Assembly (NCBI GenBank): GCA_024693715.1
Contig: JAILKS010000042.1
Location: forward strand, 1 to 64,000
DNA: 64,000 bases
Direction of reading: 5' to 3'
Source: Treponema sp.
GTDB lineage: Bacteria; Spirochaetota; Spirochaetia; Treponematales; Treponemataceae
Part shown: positions 17,216 through 26,266 of the stretch, in pieces
Layout of the letters: each line of letters begins with the position of its first letter
Numbering within the stretch: position 1 is the first letter of the stretch
Translations under genes and position numbers: made by a program
The notes under the pieces: generated by a model
What the model saw: only the letters and a program-made list of their open reading frames with translations
Told to the model about the DNA's origin: nothing
Database searches by the model: none

Positions 17216-18792
17216 AATTAAACAAGACTCTTTCTTTAATCGGAGTCCTTTTGTCATTATGCACAGGATTAACTTTCGCAGGACAAAAGGAATTAGTAGT
17301 TATTGAAGCAAAAACACAGCATCAGCTGAATCCGCAGTTAACCGAAGCTGCTTCAGATACTCAAATTTTGACAGGACTTTACGAGGGGCTCTTTACTTAT
17401 AATCCGATTTCGCTTGCGCCGCAATATGCAATAGCAGTTGATATAAAAATATCCCGCGATAAAAAACGATGGACTTTAACACTTAATCCTCAAGCGCGTT
17501 TTTCGAACAATGAAAAAATCACCGCATCATCTGTAAGAGATTCTTTCATAACTCTTCTTTCAAATCCACAGGCTCCGTATTCATCACTGCTCGACGTAAT
17601 AAAAAATGCGAATGAATTCCGTAACAAAAAATGCAGTGAAAGTGATGTCGGTATTTATGCGCTTTCAGAAAATGAACTTATGATTCATTTAAAATCACAG
17701 GCGAATTATCTTCCAAAGCTTTTATGTCATCCTGCTTTTTCAATTGTCCATAAAAATCCAAAGGTTTACAGCGGACCTTACATTTTAAAATCAAATAAAA
17801 AAAATGAAATCATCCTGGAAAAAAATCCACACTACTGGGATAAAGCAAATGTTCAGATGGAGACTATCAGAATAATTCAAAGCGATGACATTCAGTTAAA
17901 CACCTACAACTACAACACAGGCCTTGCTGACTGGATTATGTCTGCTGTAGATACGACAAAGCTTATAAACAAAAACGCCCTGAACTTTAATGCAATTTTT
18001 GGCACAAGTTATTTTTTCTTCAAAGACTCTAAATACAAGCCTTCCTATAAAAATTCAAACGAAAAGAATTTATGGGATTATCCTGAATTCCGCGAAGCAC
18101 TGTTTGAAGCAATGCCATGGAATCTTCTTAGAAAACAAAGCTTCTTTCCTGCAACTACTTTTGTTTATCCTCTGACTGATTATCCTGGAGTTGAAGGCTA
18201 TGATTACACCGATAAAATCCGCGCTAAAGAACTGATGAAAGAAGCACGCAAAAAATATAATGTCAGTGATGATAAAATCATTCCTTTAGTATTTCAGATT
18301 CCGTCAAACAGTTTTGATATTACGGTTCTTGCTGAAATTGCAAAAATCTGGGGAGAGCTTGGAGTAGATTTACAGGTCTATGAAACTCCTGCAGAGCTTT
18401 ATTATTCTAATGTCAGAACCTCAAATGCAGATGTATATTTTTATTCCTGGATTGGAGATTTTGCAGATCCGCTTGCCTTCCTTGAATTATTCAGATCTGA
18501 TTCTTCTTTAAACGATTCAGGTTTTTCAAACAAGGAATTTGATGAGCTTCTTGAAAAAGCAAATGAAGTGCAGGAAGAAAAAAGATATGATTATCTTTCA
18601 AAGGCAGAAACTGTCTTACTCGATAACTATATCGTTATTCCTGTTCAATATTCGGTTACCGCAAATATAATCAATCTTGAAGAAATTGGCGGATGGTCTG
18701 CAAACGCTTTTGATATTCATCCTTTTAAATATATTTACAAAAAGGAACCAAAAATAAATCTTCCGAATGTTGTAAAATATTCTTATGAATAA
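17212..18792 (+). CDS. Peptide/nickel-type ABC transporter substrate-binding protein (OppA-like)
   Basis: 526 residues. Sec signal peptide with probable cleavage after LTFA (about residue 23) and no lipobox, so periplasmic. Family SBP_bac_5: early LTEAASDTQILTGLYEGLF, then KDKKRWTLTLNP-like (DKKRWTLTL), SGPYILKSNKKNEIILEKNPHYWD, and YFYSWIGDFADPLAFLELF near the C terminus. Binds oligopeptides for uptake. No permease or ATPase genes follow; ackA does, from its own promoter. Coupled by an ATGA overlap to the upstream hypothetical gene. Confidence 0.88.
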   Translation: MKLNKTLSLIGVLLSLCTGLTFAGQKELVVIEAKTQHQLNPQLTEAASDTQILTGLYEGLFTYNPISLAPQYAIAVDIKISRDKKRWTLTLNPQARFSNNEKITASSVRDSFITLLSNPQAPYSSLLDVIKNANEFRNKKCSESDVGIYALSENELMIHLKSQANYLPKLLCHPAFSIVHKNPKVYSGPYILKSNKKNEIILEKNPHYWDKANVQMETIRIIQSDDIQLNTYNYNTGLADWIMSAVDTTKLINKNALNFNAIFGTSYFFFKDSKYKPSYKNSNEKNLWDYPEFREALFEAMPWNLLRKQSFFPATTFVYPLTDYPGVEGYDYTDKIRAKELMKEARKKYNVSDDKIIPLVFQIPSNSFDITVLAEIAKIWGELGVDLQVYETPAELYYSNVRTSNADVYFYSWIGDFADPLAFLELFRSDSSLNDSGFSNKEFDELLEKANEVQEEKRYDYLSKAETVLLDNYIVIPVQYSVTANIINLEEIGGWSANAFDIHPFKYIYKKEPKINLPNVVKYSYE

Positions 18793-18821
18793 TTGAAAAA
18801 CCTTCGCAATAATTTTATAAT
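18793..18821 (+). promoter_or_regulatory. Strong ackA promoter
   Basis: TTGAAA (18793-18798), exactly 17 bases, TATAAT (18816-18821). A leader of roughly 40 bases follows with an AAGGAG ribosome site before the ATG at 18867. Confidence 0.75.
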
Positions 18822-18866
18822 ATTACTCTATTATTAATTAATCGGTTTTTTATCAAGGAGAATCAT

Positions 18867-20210
18867 ATGGTTATTTTAACTTTGAACTGCGGTTCATCAT
18901 CTGCAAAATATCAGGTTTATGACTGGGATAATAAAGAAGTAATGGCAAACGGTGTTGTAGAAAGAATCGGAATTGAAGGTTCCTGCATCACTCACAAGGC
19001 AAAGGGAAACAAAACTGAAATTGAAAGTCCTTGTCCGACTCACAAAGAAGCAATAGAATTAATCATTAAAGAAATCACTGATCCGGAAGTTGGTGTAATT
19101 AAATCAATGGACGAAATCGGCGCTGTTGGTCACCGCGTACTTCATGGTGGAGAAAAGTTTACAAAATCTGTTCTCATCACACCGGAAGTTTTGGACGGTT
19201 TCCGAGAGGTAGTAGATCTTGGTCCTCTTCACATGCCGGCAAACATCATGGGTATTGAAGCAGCACAGAAGGTAATGCCAAATATTCCTCATTCAGCAAT
19301 CATGGATACAGCATGGCACCAGACAATGCCTGAAGAAACCTTCCAGTATGCAATCCCACGTGAATGGTACGAAAAATATGCAGCACGCCGCTACGGTTTC
19401 CACGGAACAAGCTTCCTTTATACTGCAAAACGTGCAGCTGTTCTTCTTGGAAAAGATCCTAAAGACTGCAACCTTATCATCTGTCACATCGGTAACGGTT
19501 CATCTATGTGTGCTGTTAAAAACGGTGTCTGCTACGATACAACAATGGGTATTACTCCGCTCGAAGGTCTTGTAATGGGTACACGCTCCGGCGACCTTGA
19601 CCCTGCCCTTCCTTTCTACATCATGAGAAAAACAGGTATGAGCGCAGACGAAATGGACAAAGCATTGAACAAAAAGTGCGGATGTCTTGGAATTACCGGT
19701 AAATATTCAGACCGCCGTGATATCGAAATTGATGCTGCAAAGGGCGACAAGCTCTGTCAGCTTTCTATTGAAATGGAAGCATTGCGCATTAAAAAATACA
19801 TCGGTGCATTCATGGCAGAACTCGGTCGTGTAGATGCAATCGTTTGGACAGCTGGTGTTGGTGAACGAGGTCCAATCACTCGTATGAAGGCTTGTTCTGG
19901 TCTTGAAAACTACGGAATTAAAATTGATGCACAGAGAAACGAATGGAGCTTTACAGGAAACGCAGAAACATACATCCACGCAGACGATTCTAAAACAAAG
20001 ATTTTTGTAATTCCTACAGACGAAGAGCTTGTTATGACAGAAGACGCATATGCTTTGATGAAGGGCACATACGATGTTCATACAAACTTCAAGTATTCAT
20101 TCCAGGATAAAAATTACGTAAACAAGGCACGCGAAGAAGGACTTAAAGCAGACTTGGTAAAACGTCCTAATATAGCAAAAATCCTTGCACGTGACATTAT
20201 CGGAAAATAA
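18867..20210 (+). CDS. ackA: Acetate kinase
   Basis: 447 residues, somewhat longer than the common 400. Converts acetyl phosphate and ADP to acetate and ATP, the energy-yielding end of acetate fermentation. Motifs: [12 protein letters not shown] at the N terminus, [49 protein letters not shown] and [10 protein letters not shown], all intact. The extra length is at the C terminus (after [14 protein letters not shown]), a tail of about 50 residues. The phosphotransacetylase gene is not adjacent. Strong promoter and ribosome site suggest high expression. Confidence 0.97.
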   Translation: MVILTLNCGSSSAKYQVYDWDNKEVMANGVVERIGIEGSCITHKAKGNKTEIESPCPTHKEAIELIIKEITDPEVGVIKSMDEIGAVGHRVLHGGEKFTKSVLITPEVLDGFREVVDLGPLHMPANIMGIEAAQKVMPNIPHSAIMDTAWHQTMPEETFQYAIPREWYEKYAARRYGFHGTSFLYTAKRAAVLLGKDPKDCNLIICHIGNGSSMCAVKNGVCYDTTMGITPLEGLVMGTRSGDLDPALPFYIMRKTGMSADEMDKALNKKCGCLGITGKYSDRRDIEIDAAKGDKLCQLSIEMEALRIKKYIGAFMAELGRVDAIVWTAGVGERGPITRMKACSGLENYGIKIDAQRNEWSFTGNAETYIHADDSKTKIFVIPTDEELVMTEDAYALMKGTYDVHTNFKYSFQDKNYVNKAREEGLKADLVKRPNIAKILARDIIGK

Positions 20211-20236
20211 AAAAACGGCTGGTCATAAAGCTGCTT

Positions 20237-20836
20237 TTATCGTAGCAAACAACCATTGTGAACATCATCGCAGACTTTTTGACCGGCAAGAATCCTTACT
20301 AATTCCATTGCAAACTGTTCGCTTGCTCCAGGTCCACGTGAAGTAACAAGATTACCGTCAGTAATAAATACTTTATCTGAATAGCCGGAAATATATTCAG
20401 CTCGTGCTTCTGTCTGCATCGAAGGATAACATGTCCATTTTTTTCCATTAAGTATATTTGTTTTTCCAAGAACAACAGCCGGACTTGCACAGATAGCGGC
20501 AACAAGTTTTTTCTGTTCAAAAACTTTTTCTAAATGAGAAAGGAGCTTTTCTGTCGCACCAAGATTCTGAGCACCTCTTCCACCACCGGGGCATACAACG
20601 CAGTCAGGAATATTATTGCCATATTGTTCAAGATATTCTTCAAAAGGAATGTCCGTAACAATCGGGACATTATGCGAACTTGTAATAACTCTTTTATCCT
20701 GATATTTTACCGGACTGTTACAGCCTGTCGGAATGCCGACAGTAATAACATCAATTCCGGCACGTCTCAAATAATCTACCGGGCTCAATGCTTCAATATC
20801 TTCAAATCCATCTGCAAAAAAAACAGCTGCTTTCAT
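20237..20836 (-). CDS. DJ-1/PfpI family protein
   Basis: 199 residues. Class I glutamine-amidotransferase-like fold of the ThiJ/YajL branch: FADGFEDIEALSPVDYLRRAG with conserved E15, CPGGGRGAQNL, and the nucleophile C116 in AAICASPAVVLG. Proteins of this family act as chaperones or glyoxalase/deglycase-like enzymes under carbonyl or oxidative stress; the exact activity here is unknown. A GGAGG ribosome site lies upstream. Last gene of the run apt-asnA-hypothetical-synthase-DJ-1, converging on ackA. Confidence 0.88.
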   Translation of the reverse strand: MKAAVFFADGFEDIEALSPVDYLRRAGIDVITVGIPTGCNSPVKYQDKRVITSSHNVPIVTDIPFEEYLEQYGNNIPDCVVCPGGGRGAQNLGATEKLLSHLEKVFEQKKLVAAICASPAVVLGKTNILNGKKWTCYPSMQTEARAEYISGYSDKVFITDGNLVTSRGPGASEQFAMELVRILAGQKVCDDVHNGCLLR

Positions 20837-20858
20837 TTTTCCTCCATGTTTTTTTATT

Positions 20859-21773
20859 TTACCACATTTCCGTTGATTTTACACTGAATTTTTCAGAAGT
20901 CAGTTCCTTAGAATGAAGGTACAAGCGTTTTGCAGGACTGCCCCCGTAAAGCTCATCTCCAAGAACAGGATAACCGGCTTCACTTAAATGCACACGTATC
21001 TGATGGGTTCGCCCGGTAAACAACGTACATTCAATTAACAGACATTTTCTTCCTTCAATTTCCATCTTTTGCATAACTTCGAAGTCAGTTTTTGAATAAA
21101 CACCACCCTTTTCTTCAGGCAATTCGCCCCACCTGCCTTTCTGTGATTTTGAAGTTATACGTCCCATGTATTTTTCGACGGTAAACTTTTTTCCAGGCTT
21201 GAGCAAATAATTATCTTCAACAACAGCAGCATATTTTTTTATAAAATCATGCTTTTGAAACATCTGTGAAATCTCTTTATTGACATTCCTGTTTTTTGTA
21301 AAAAGGATGACTCCGGAAGTTTCTCTATCAAGACGATGCATGATTCCAACATACGGTTTATTTCGTAATTCTGGATTTTTTTTCCACAAATAACGAACAA
21401 CTGCATCATGAAGGTTGTCCCTGTTGTTTACTATCGTCTGTTCTACAGGGAAAAAAGGAGGTTTGTCGATAAAAATCAAATCATCATTTTCAAATAAAAC
21501 AGATTTTTCAGTTACCTCAAATTTAATATCATCAGGCTGCTTCTCATAAAGCAGTTTTTCTTCATCAATTTTTACTGTAACTGTCGAATTTTCAAAAAGA
21601 ATAAAACCGGGTCTTATAATCTCTTTGCCATTAACACTCACACAATGAGAAATAATCAGACGCCTGATTTTTGAGTTGGAAATTTGTTTGTATCCCGCTT
21701 TTAAAGGAAGTTCCTTCTGCAAAAATTCATTGAGACTTATTTTATTTTCAGATTTCAATTTAATTATTTTCAA
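20859..21773 (-). CDS. RluA/RluD-family pseudouridine synthase
   Basis: 304 residues. N-terminal S4-like RNA-binding section (SNSKIRRLIISHCVSVNGKEIIRPG) then the catalytic domain with HRLDRETSGVILFTKN, whose Asp is the catalytic residue, and GRTHQIRVHLSEAGYPVLGDELYGG. Isomerises uridine in rRNA or tRNA. The best start is a TTG at 21773-21771, two bases after the stop of the upstream gene, with AGAG nearby; no ATG fits. Tight spacing to the radical-SAM-like gene indicates an operon. Confidence 0.9.
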   Translation of the reverse strand: MKIIKLKSENKISLNEFLQKELPLKAGYKQISNSKIRRLIISHCVSVNGKEIIRPGFILFENSTVTVKIDEEKLLYEKQPDDIKFEVTEKSVLFENDDLIFIDKPPFFPVEQTIVNNRDNLHDAVVRYLWKKNPELRNKPYVGIMHRLDRETSGVILFTKNRNVNKEISQMFQKHDFIKKYAAVVEDNYLLKPGKKFTVEKYMGRITSKSQKGRWGELPEEKGGVYSKTDFEVMQKMEIEGRKCLLIECTLFTGRTHQIRVHLSEAGYPVLGDELYGGSPAKRLYLHSKELTSEKFSVKSTEMW

Positions 21774-21775
21774 AA

Positions 21776-22759
21776 CTAATTCTCTATTGAATAATCAGGA
21801 CCATCTTCTGATGCAAAAATTTTAACATTACATTCTTCCATGCAAACATTTTCTGCAAAGGATTCAATATCAAGTGCTTCTTCACTAAAAAGATCATCAG
21901 GATTATAAGAAGTATGAACGGTGCTTTCAATATTTTCACCAGTAAGACGAGACATAGCGCCATTAAGCTTGACGATATCTTTAACTATCGGAATAAGATT
22001 ATGCCTGTTTTTTTCTTCATATTTTTCTTCAAGAAACAAAAGCTGCATTTTTTCGAGCGACTGATGATTTTCTTTTTCAGGAACAAATCCACTTTTAAAA
22101 TCACAATTATTGCAGCGCTGCCATTCAGCCATATCTGCAAAAAATTTTGAAGGATAAATCCTCAAGGGCTTCAAAACAGATAAAAACCACGGAACAGCCC
22201 TTCCCTCTGAATAAAAGGTCCTGCAGGCAAAAGCTACATCTCTTGCATACCGCAAATCCTTTGCCGAGAAAAAACCTGTTACTTTCGGTTCATATTCATC
22301 ACAAGTTTGTTCTGTCTGTAAAAAATTAATATGATTAGGATACTGCTGAACAGCAAAATCAAGACGGTCAAAAAAAAGCTTCAAAGAATCACCTGACTGA
22401 ACAGAAAATAATAAATCAAAACCAAAAACAAGTCCAAAATCATTTAAAAGACGTGCCTTTGAAGAATAGAACTTTTTATCGAACAAGAGCCTGCCGCCTT
22501 TTTCTTCACAATCAAGAGATATGTCGAACGAACAGAAAATCTGAGTTGCACTGGCCGCCAGTTCTTTATCGACTGTTGAAGCATTAACGGAAAATGAAAC
22601 AAAAAGTTCAGGTGCCTTATTTGCGACAAGATTAATTATCTGGATGATTTTTTTCTTATCCAGATTTTTATCCGAAATATAGATTTGAGTAACTTTCTTT
22701 TGTAAAAGTTCAGGAAGCTGTGATTCAAAATCCTGAACACTAAATTTAATTTTTTCCAT
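21776..22759 (-). CDS. Degenerate radical-SAM-barrel-like protein
   Basis: 327 residues, no signal peptide. Residues about 75-150 resemble the second half of the barrel of B12-binding-type radical SAM enzymes: FDKKFYSS..RLLNDFGLVFGFDLLFSV...SLKLFFDRLDF.....PNHINFL. However, there is no CxxxCxxC iron-sulfur motif and no B12-binding domain. It is probably a catalytically inactive or repurposed relative. A CNNC-containing segment (RCNNCDF) and CMEEC near the C terminus could bind metal. Preceded 11 bases upstream by the asnA terminator hairpin and followed directly by the pseudouridine synthase. Confidence 0.6.
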   Translation of the reverse strand: MEKIKFSVQDFESQLPELLQKKVTQIYISDKNLDKKKIIQIINLVANKAPELFVSFSVNASTVDKELAASATQIFCSFDISLDCEEKGGRLLFDKKFYSSKARLLNDFGLVFGFDLLFSVQSGDSLKLFFDRLDFAVQQYPNHINFLQTEQTCDEYEPKVTGFFSAKDLRYARDVAFACRTFYSEGRAVPWFLSVLKPLRIYPSKFFADMAEWQRCNNCDFKSGFVPEKENHQSLEKMQLLFLEEKYEEKNRHNLIPIVKDIVKLNGAMSRLTGENIESTVHTSYNPDDLFSEEALDIESFAENVCMEECNVKIFASEDGPDYSIEN

Positions 22760-22769
22760 TAAATTTCCA

Positions 22770-22806
22770 TAAAAAATGGAGAATCAAGCTTTCTTAATTC
22801 TCCATT
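22770..22806 (-). terminator. Rho-independent terminator after asnA
   Basis: On the minus strand a perfect 10-base stem AATGGAGAAT (22806-22797) / ATTCTCCATT (22784-22775) with a 12-base loop, followed by a run of T (plus-strand A 22776-22771). Lies 8 bases after the asnA stop and only about 11 bases before the start of the next gene. Confidence 0.8.
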
Positions 22807-22813
22807 CCTTTGT

Positions 22814-23842
22814 TTATAAAAGAACAATGCCTCGTTTAGCACAATCCTTTTTTATCTCATCGGTCCAAACACTGACCTGTGTTTCACCGATATGAGCCTT
22901 TCTTAAAAGGAACATACATAAACGCGACTGACCAATTCCACCGCCTAAAGTCTGTGTAAGATTTCCCGCAAGAAGACGCTTATGAAAATCAAGCTTTTCA
23001 CGTTCAATCATATTTCTTTCTTCAAGCTGTGCTTTAAGACTTTCAGGACTTACTCTTACACCCATTGATGAAAGTTCAAACGCGCTGTTTAAAACCTCAT
23101 TCCATACAAGAATGTCACCGTTTAATCCTCTATGGCCATCACCGCTTTCTGTAATCCAGTCATCATAATCAGGAGCACGACCATCGTGAATTGTTCCATC
23201 ATCCAGCTTTCCGCCGATTCCTGTAATAAAAACAGCACCGTATTCCTTTGCAACCTTGTTTTCCCTTTCCTTTGGTGTAAGCTTAGGATATTTTCTCTGC
23301 AAATCATCTGCATAAAGAATCTTTATTTCATCAGGAAGAACAGGCTTTATTTTAGGATAACGGTCATAAATGAAGAACTCAGTTCGCTTTATGCAGCGGT
23401 AAACTTTTTTTACAATTTCATGCAGGAAGAAAACAGTTCTGTCTTTAGGATCAATAGCCATTTCCCAATCCCACTGATCTACATAAATTGAATGAATCGG
23501 ATCAAGCTCTTCATCAGGACGAAGCGCATTCATATCTGTATAAATACCAAAGCCTCTTTCCAATCCAAGCTCAGTAACTTTTACTCTTTTCCATTTTGCA
23601 AGAGACTGTACGATTTCCATTTTTGATTCATTTAATGCTTTTACAGGAAAACTGACCGGTCGTTCAACTCCATTCAAATCATCATTGATACCGGTTCCGC
23701 TTCCTACAAAAATAGGAGCAGTAACTCTTGTTAAATTAAGCTCTGTACTTAAAGCAAGCTGAAAAAAATCTTTAATTGCCACAATGGCATGTTCTGTTTC
23801 TTTTGTACCTAAAATTGATTTATATTTCACGGGTAATTTCAT
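22814..23842 (-). CDS. asnA: Aspartate-ammonia ligase (asparagine synthetase A)
   Basis: 342 residues, close to the usual 330. Makes asparagine from aspartate, ammonia and ATP; class II aminoacyl-tRNA-synthetase fold. Characteristic segments: LTRVTAPIFVGSGTGINDDLNG near the N terminus, VYVDQWDWE-like SIYVDQWDWEMAI, and the C-terminal GGGIGQSRLCMFLL motif-3 arginine. Starts 5 bases after the apt stop, so apt-asnA form one transcript, ended by the hairpin at 22770-22806. Confidence 0.96.
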   Translation of the reverse strand: MKLPVKYKSILGTKETEHAIVAIKDFFQLALSTELNLTRVTAPIFVGSGTGINDDLNGVERPVSFPVKALNESKMEIVQSLAKWKRVKVTELGLERGFGIYTDMNALRPDEELDPIHSIYVDQWDWEMAIDPKDRTVFFLHEIVKKVYRCIKRTEFFIYDRYPKIKPVLPDEIKILYADDLQRKYPKLTPKERENKVAKEYGAVFITGIGGKLDDGTIHDGRAPDYDDWITESGDGHRGLNGDILVWNEVLNSAFELSSMGVRVSPESLKAQLEERNMIEREKLDFHKRLLAGNLTQTLGGGIGQSRLCMFLLRKAHIGETQVSVWTDEIKKDCAKRGIVLL

Positions 23843-23847
23843 AATAT

Positions 23848-24378
23848 CTACTCACTGTCATAATTTATTAATGTCGTAACACGGCATGGGCTTAGAATTT
23901 TTTCATAATTCAAGAACGGAAGACCGACAACACCAAAGAAGTCAGTAACTTCCGCGCCCCCCTGCTCAATTAAATTTTTTGCGGCAGCAAGTGTACCACC
24001 AGTAGCTATCAAATCATCTGCAACCAGAAATTTCTGTCCCGGCTTTACATCAGATTTATGAACTTCTACAGTAGCAGTTCCATATTCAAGTGAATAACTG
24101 CATTCGTAAGTTTCTCCAGGAAGCTTTCCTTTTTTTCTGATTAATACAAGAGGAATGCCCAGCTTTTCAGCCAGTGGAGCCGCAAAAATAAAACCACGCG
24201 ATTCAACACCGGCAACTGCATCAATCTGTTTATCCTTGTAAATATCTACCATTTTATCAATACAGATTTTAAAAGCTTCAGGATTTACAAGAATACCGGT
24301 AATATCATAAAAGAGAATTCCAGGCTTTGGAAAATCTGGAACACGGCGAATAGCCTTATCAAGCAACTCTAATTCCAT
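23848..24378 (-). CDS. apt: Adenine phosphoribosyltransferase
   Basis: 176 residues, usual length. Salvages adenine with PRPP to AMP. Motifs: VPDFPKPGILFYDIT at the N terminus, AGVESRGFIFAAPLAEKLG, VLIRKKGKLPG, and the PRPP-binding loop VADDLIATGGTLAAA. First gene of the apt-asnA transcript. An AGGAA about 11 bases before the ATG may serve as ribosome site. Confidence 0.96.
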   Translation of the reverse strand: MELELLDKAIRRVPDFPKPGILFYDITGILVNPEAFKICIDKMVDIYKDKQIDAVAGVESRGFIFAAPLAEKLGIPLVLIRKKGKLPGETYECSYSLEYGTATVEVHKSDVKPGQKFLVADDLIATGGTLAAAKNLIEQGGAEVTDFFGVVGLPFLNYEKILSPCRVTTLINYDSE

Positions 24379-24433
24379 AATAAAAAAATTCCTATCAGCG
24401 ATATAATAATACTATGCAGAAATTAGGGCAATA

Positions 24434-26266
24434 CTAATTCGAACTGTTTCTGGAAAGAAAATATATAGAAGAAACAACTAAAGCCGCAATATAAACTCCA
24501 ATTCCAACAAACAGACTGCCCATGCCGCCTACAAGTGCAATGAGGACGTAATTAAACAGTTTGAACATCCACACATAAAACTGATAAAGGAACATCTGTG
24601 TTATGATGAAGAACGGAAATGCAAGGAACCAGCTGAATTTAAAATATCCGCTGTCGCTAATCCTGTTATTCCATGCAAAGGATGCAAGAAGAATTAAAAT
24701 CATAAGGATAAACAACGGATAAAGAAGCCTGTTGAGCATGGCCTGTCCGAAAATCTCCTGAGAATAACCGAAGCGTTTTGCTTTTGAAGAGATTTTTACA
24801 AGTTCAAGAATAGATGAACTTTTAATGTCATCTCCTGAGTTTTCTACAAGGATGAAATCAGAAAAATCCATAGGGAAAATAATATAATCTTTATCTTCGC
24901 CATTCTGACCTTTTGCATATGTATATTCAGGTGAATAAACTACGTCAGGATCTTCACGACCAACAGATTTTAAAAGGATATACGGGACACATTCAATTTT
25001 ATCATCAATTTCCAGAAGATCTTTTGTTTCCTTTGGAAGCGATTCTACAAAAACAGGAATTACCTTGGCATAAGCAACATGCATTGCCTTTACCCACTCT
25101 CCGCTGCCGGTGAAAGTAAGGATTGTTAAATCACGAAGATACTGAACATTACTTCCGGAATCCTGAACTTCTGTCATTCCTTTAAAATATACGATATTCT
25201 TATTGCCCATTTTTCTCTGATGAACAAAATAAACGTCATTTGCTTTTTCAAAACTCTTTAGCTCGAAAGTTTCATCTACAAAGAAATATTTTTCTTCAAC
25301 TCTTTTTTGTGCAACATCGTAATAAAAATTTACATCACTGTCTTTTTTACCCTGAGATGTTTCCATTAAATTCTTAAAAAGATAATATGCCTGTAAATCA
25401 TCACCCTGAGCAAGTGCAATATAACCTTTGTATTTTTCATCAAACAGCATCTGTTCTTCTGTCTTTGATTTTTTGTGAACCTCTGTAAGATTATTCCATG
25501 CGTTTACAGAAATATCCCTTAAGCTTTCATAATTAGGATCTTTTTTAGCATTAATCTTAAGTCCAAGTTCAGCATAATAATGCGCATCAAACCATTGTTC
25601 ACTATCATAAGCTTTTTTTGCCTTCTGATAATATTCGTAAGATTGTGATAATTCCTCTGCATCAAATGGTTTTTCAATTTTTTTATCTTCGACCGGTTCT
25701 GAAGTTTTAGGATTAAAACGCAAATCCTTTGAACTTTCTCTGCTGACTTCGATGCTGGCTTTATTTTTGAGTTCATTTGCTTCCTGTGATTTTGGATCCA
25801 GTTCCAGGGCAGCCTGTGCATATTTTACAGCACGCTGGAAATATTTTTTGTTATAAAATTCATTTCCAACCTTGATATATTCATTTACGATTTTTGGTCT
25901 ATTTAAAATCTGATTTTTCTTTGATTCTGCTATTATTCCTAACGATTCATTTCCAAGAGTAATGAAAAATGTACAGATGATGGAAACAATCATTACTGAT
26001 TTATATCGCTTCACCATTGCTGATGAAAAACGCATGAAGCTTCCTTCAGAGCTTGAACCGAACTGAACGGAAAATCCGACTATAAAGGCTGTAAGCATCA
26101 TCCCTGGGAAAAATATGAGGATATATTTTACAGCACTGCATAATTTATATAAAAATTGTGAAGATTTATAAATCTGAGGAGGAACAGGAATACAAAGTGC
26201 CGTTATAAAACATGCAATTATTCCTATTACGAAAAATGCAATTAAAATTGATATAACCTTTTTCAT
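24434..26266 (-). CDS. Membrane protein with TPR insert, LptF/LptG-permease-like
   Basis: 610 residues. Transmembrane segments near residues 5-27, 45-67 and 90-112, then a soluble stretch with TPR-like units (EYIKVGNEFYNKKYFQRAVKYAQAALELDP and a second near 210-245), then a beta-rich section, and three or so C-terminal membrane helices from about residue 505. The part from SSILELVKISSKAKRFGY through MLNRLLYPLFILMILI resembles the segment before TM4-6 of LptF/LptG lipopolysaccharide-export permeases, which have the same two-ended membrane layout. Assignment as a divergent member with TPR insert is an inference. One-base overlap (TAATG) with the upstream membrane-protein gene. Confidence 0.55.
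   Translation of the reverse strand: MKKVISILIAFFVIGIIACFITALCIPVPPQIYKSSQFLYKLCSAVKYILIFFPGMMLTAFIVGFSVQFGSSSEGSFMRFSSAMVKRYKSVMIVSIICTFFITLGNESLGIIAESKKNQILNRPKIVNEYIKVGNEFYNKKYFQRAVKYAQAALELDPKSQEANELKNKASIEVSRESSKDLRFNPKTSEPVEDKKIEKPFDAEELSQSYEYYQKAKKAYDSEQWFDAHYYAELGLKINAKKDPNYESLRDISVNAWNNLTEVHKKSKTEEQMLFDEKYKGYIALAQGDDLQAYYLFKNLMETSQGKKDSDVNFYYDVAQKRVEEKYFFVDETFELKSFEKANDVYFVHQRKMGNKNIVYFKGMTEVQDSGSNVQYLRDLTILTFTGSGEWVKAMHVAYAKVIPVFVESLPKETKDLLEIDDKIECVPYILLKSVGREDPDVVYSPEYTYAKGQNGEDKDYIIFPMDFSDFILVENSGDDIKSSSILELVKISSKAKRFGYSQEIFGQAMLNRLLYPLFILMILILLASFAWNNRISDSGYFKFSWFLAFPFFIITQMFLYQFYVWMFKLFNYVLIALVGGMGSLFVGIGVYIAALVVSSIYFLSRNSSN

Noticed and set aside
18795-18853. Inverted repeat AAAAACC...GGTTTTT as terminator of the peptide-binding gene
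   Set aside because: The loop would be over 40 bases and contains the strong ackA promoter; too weak to call.
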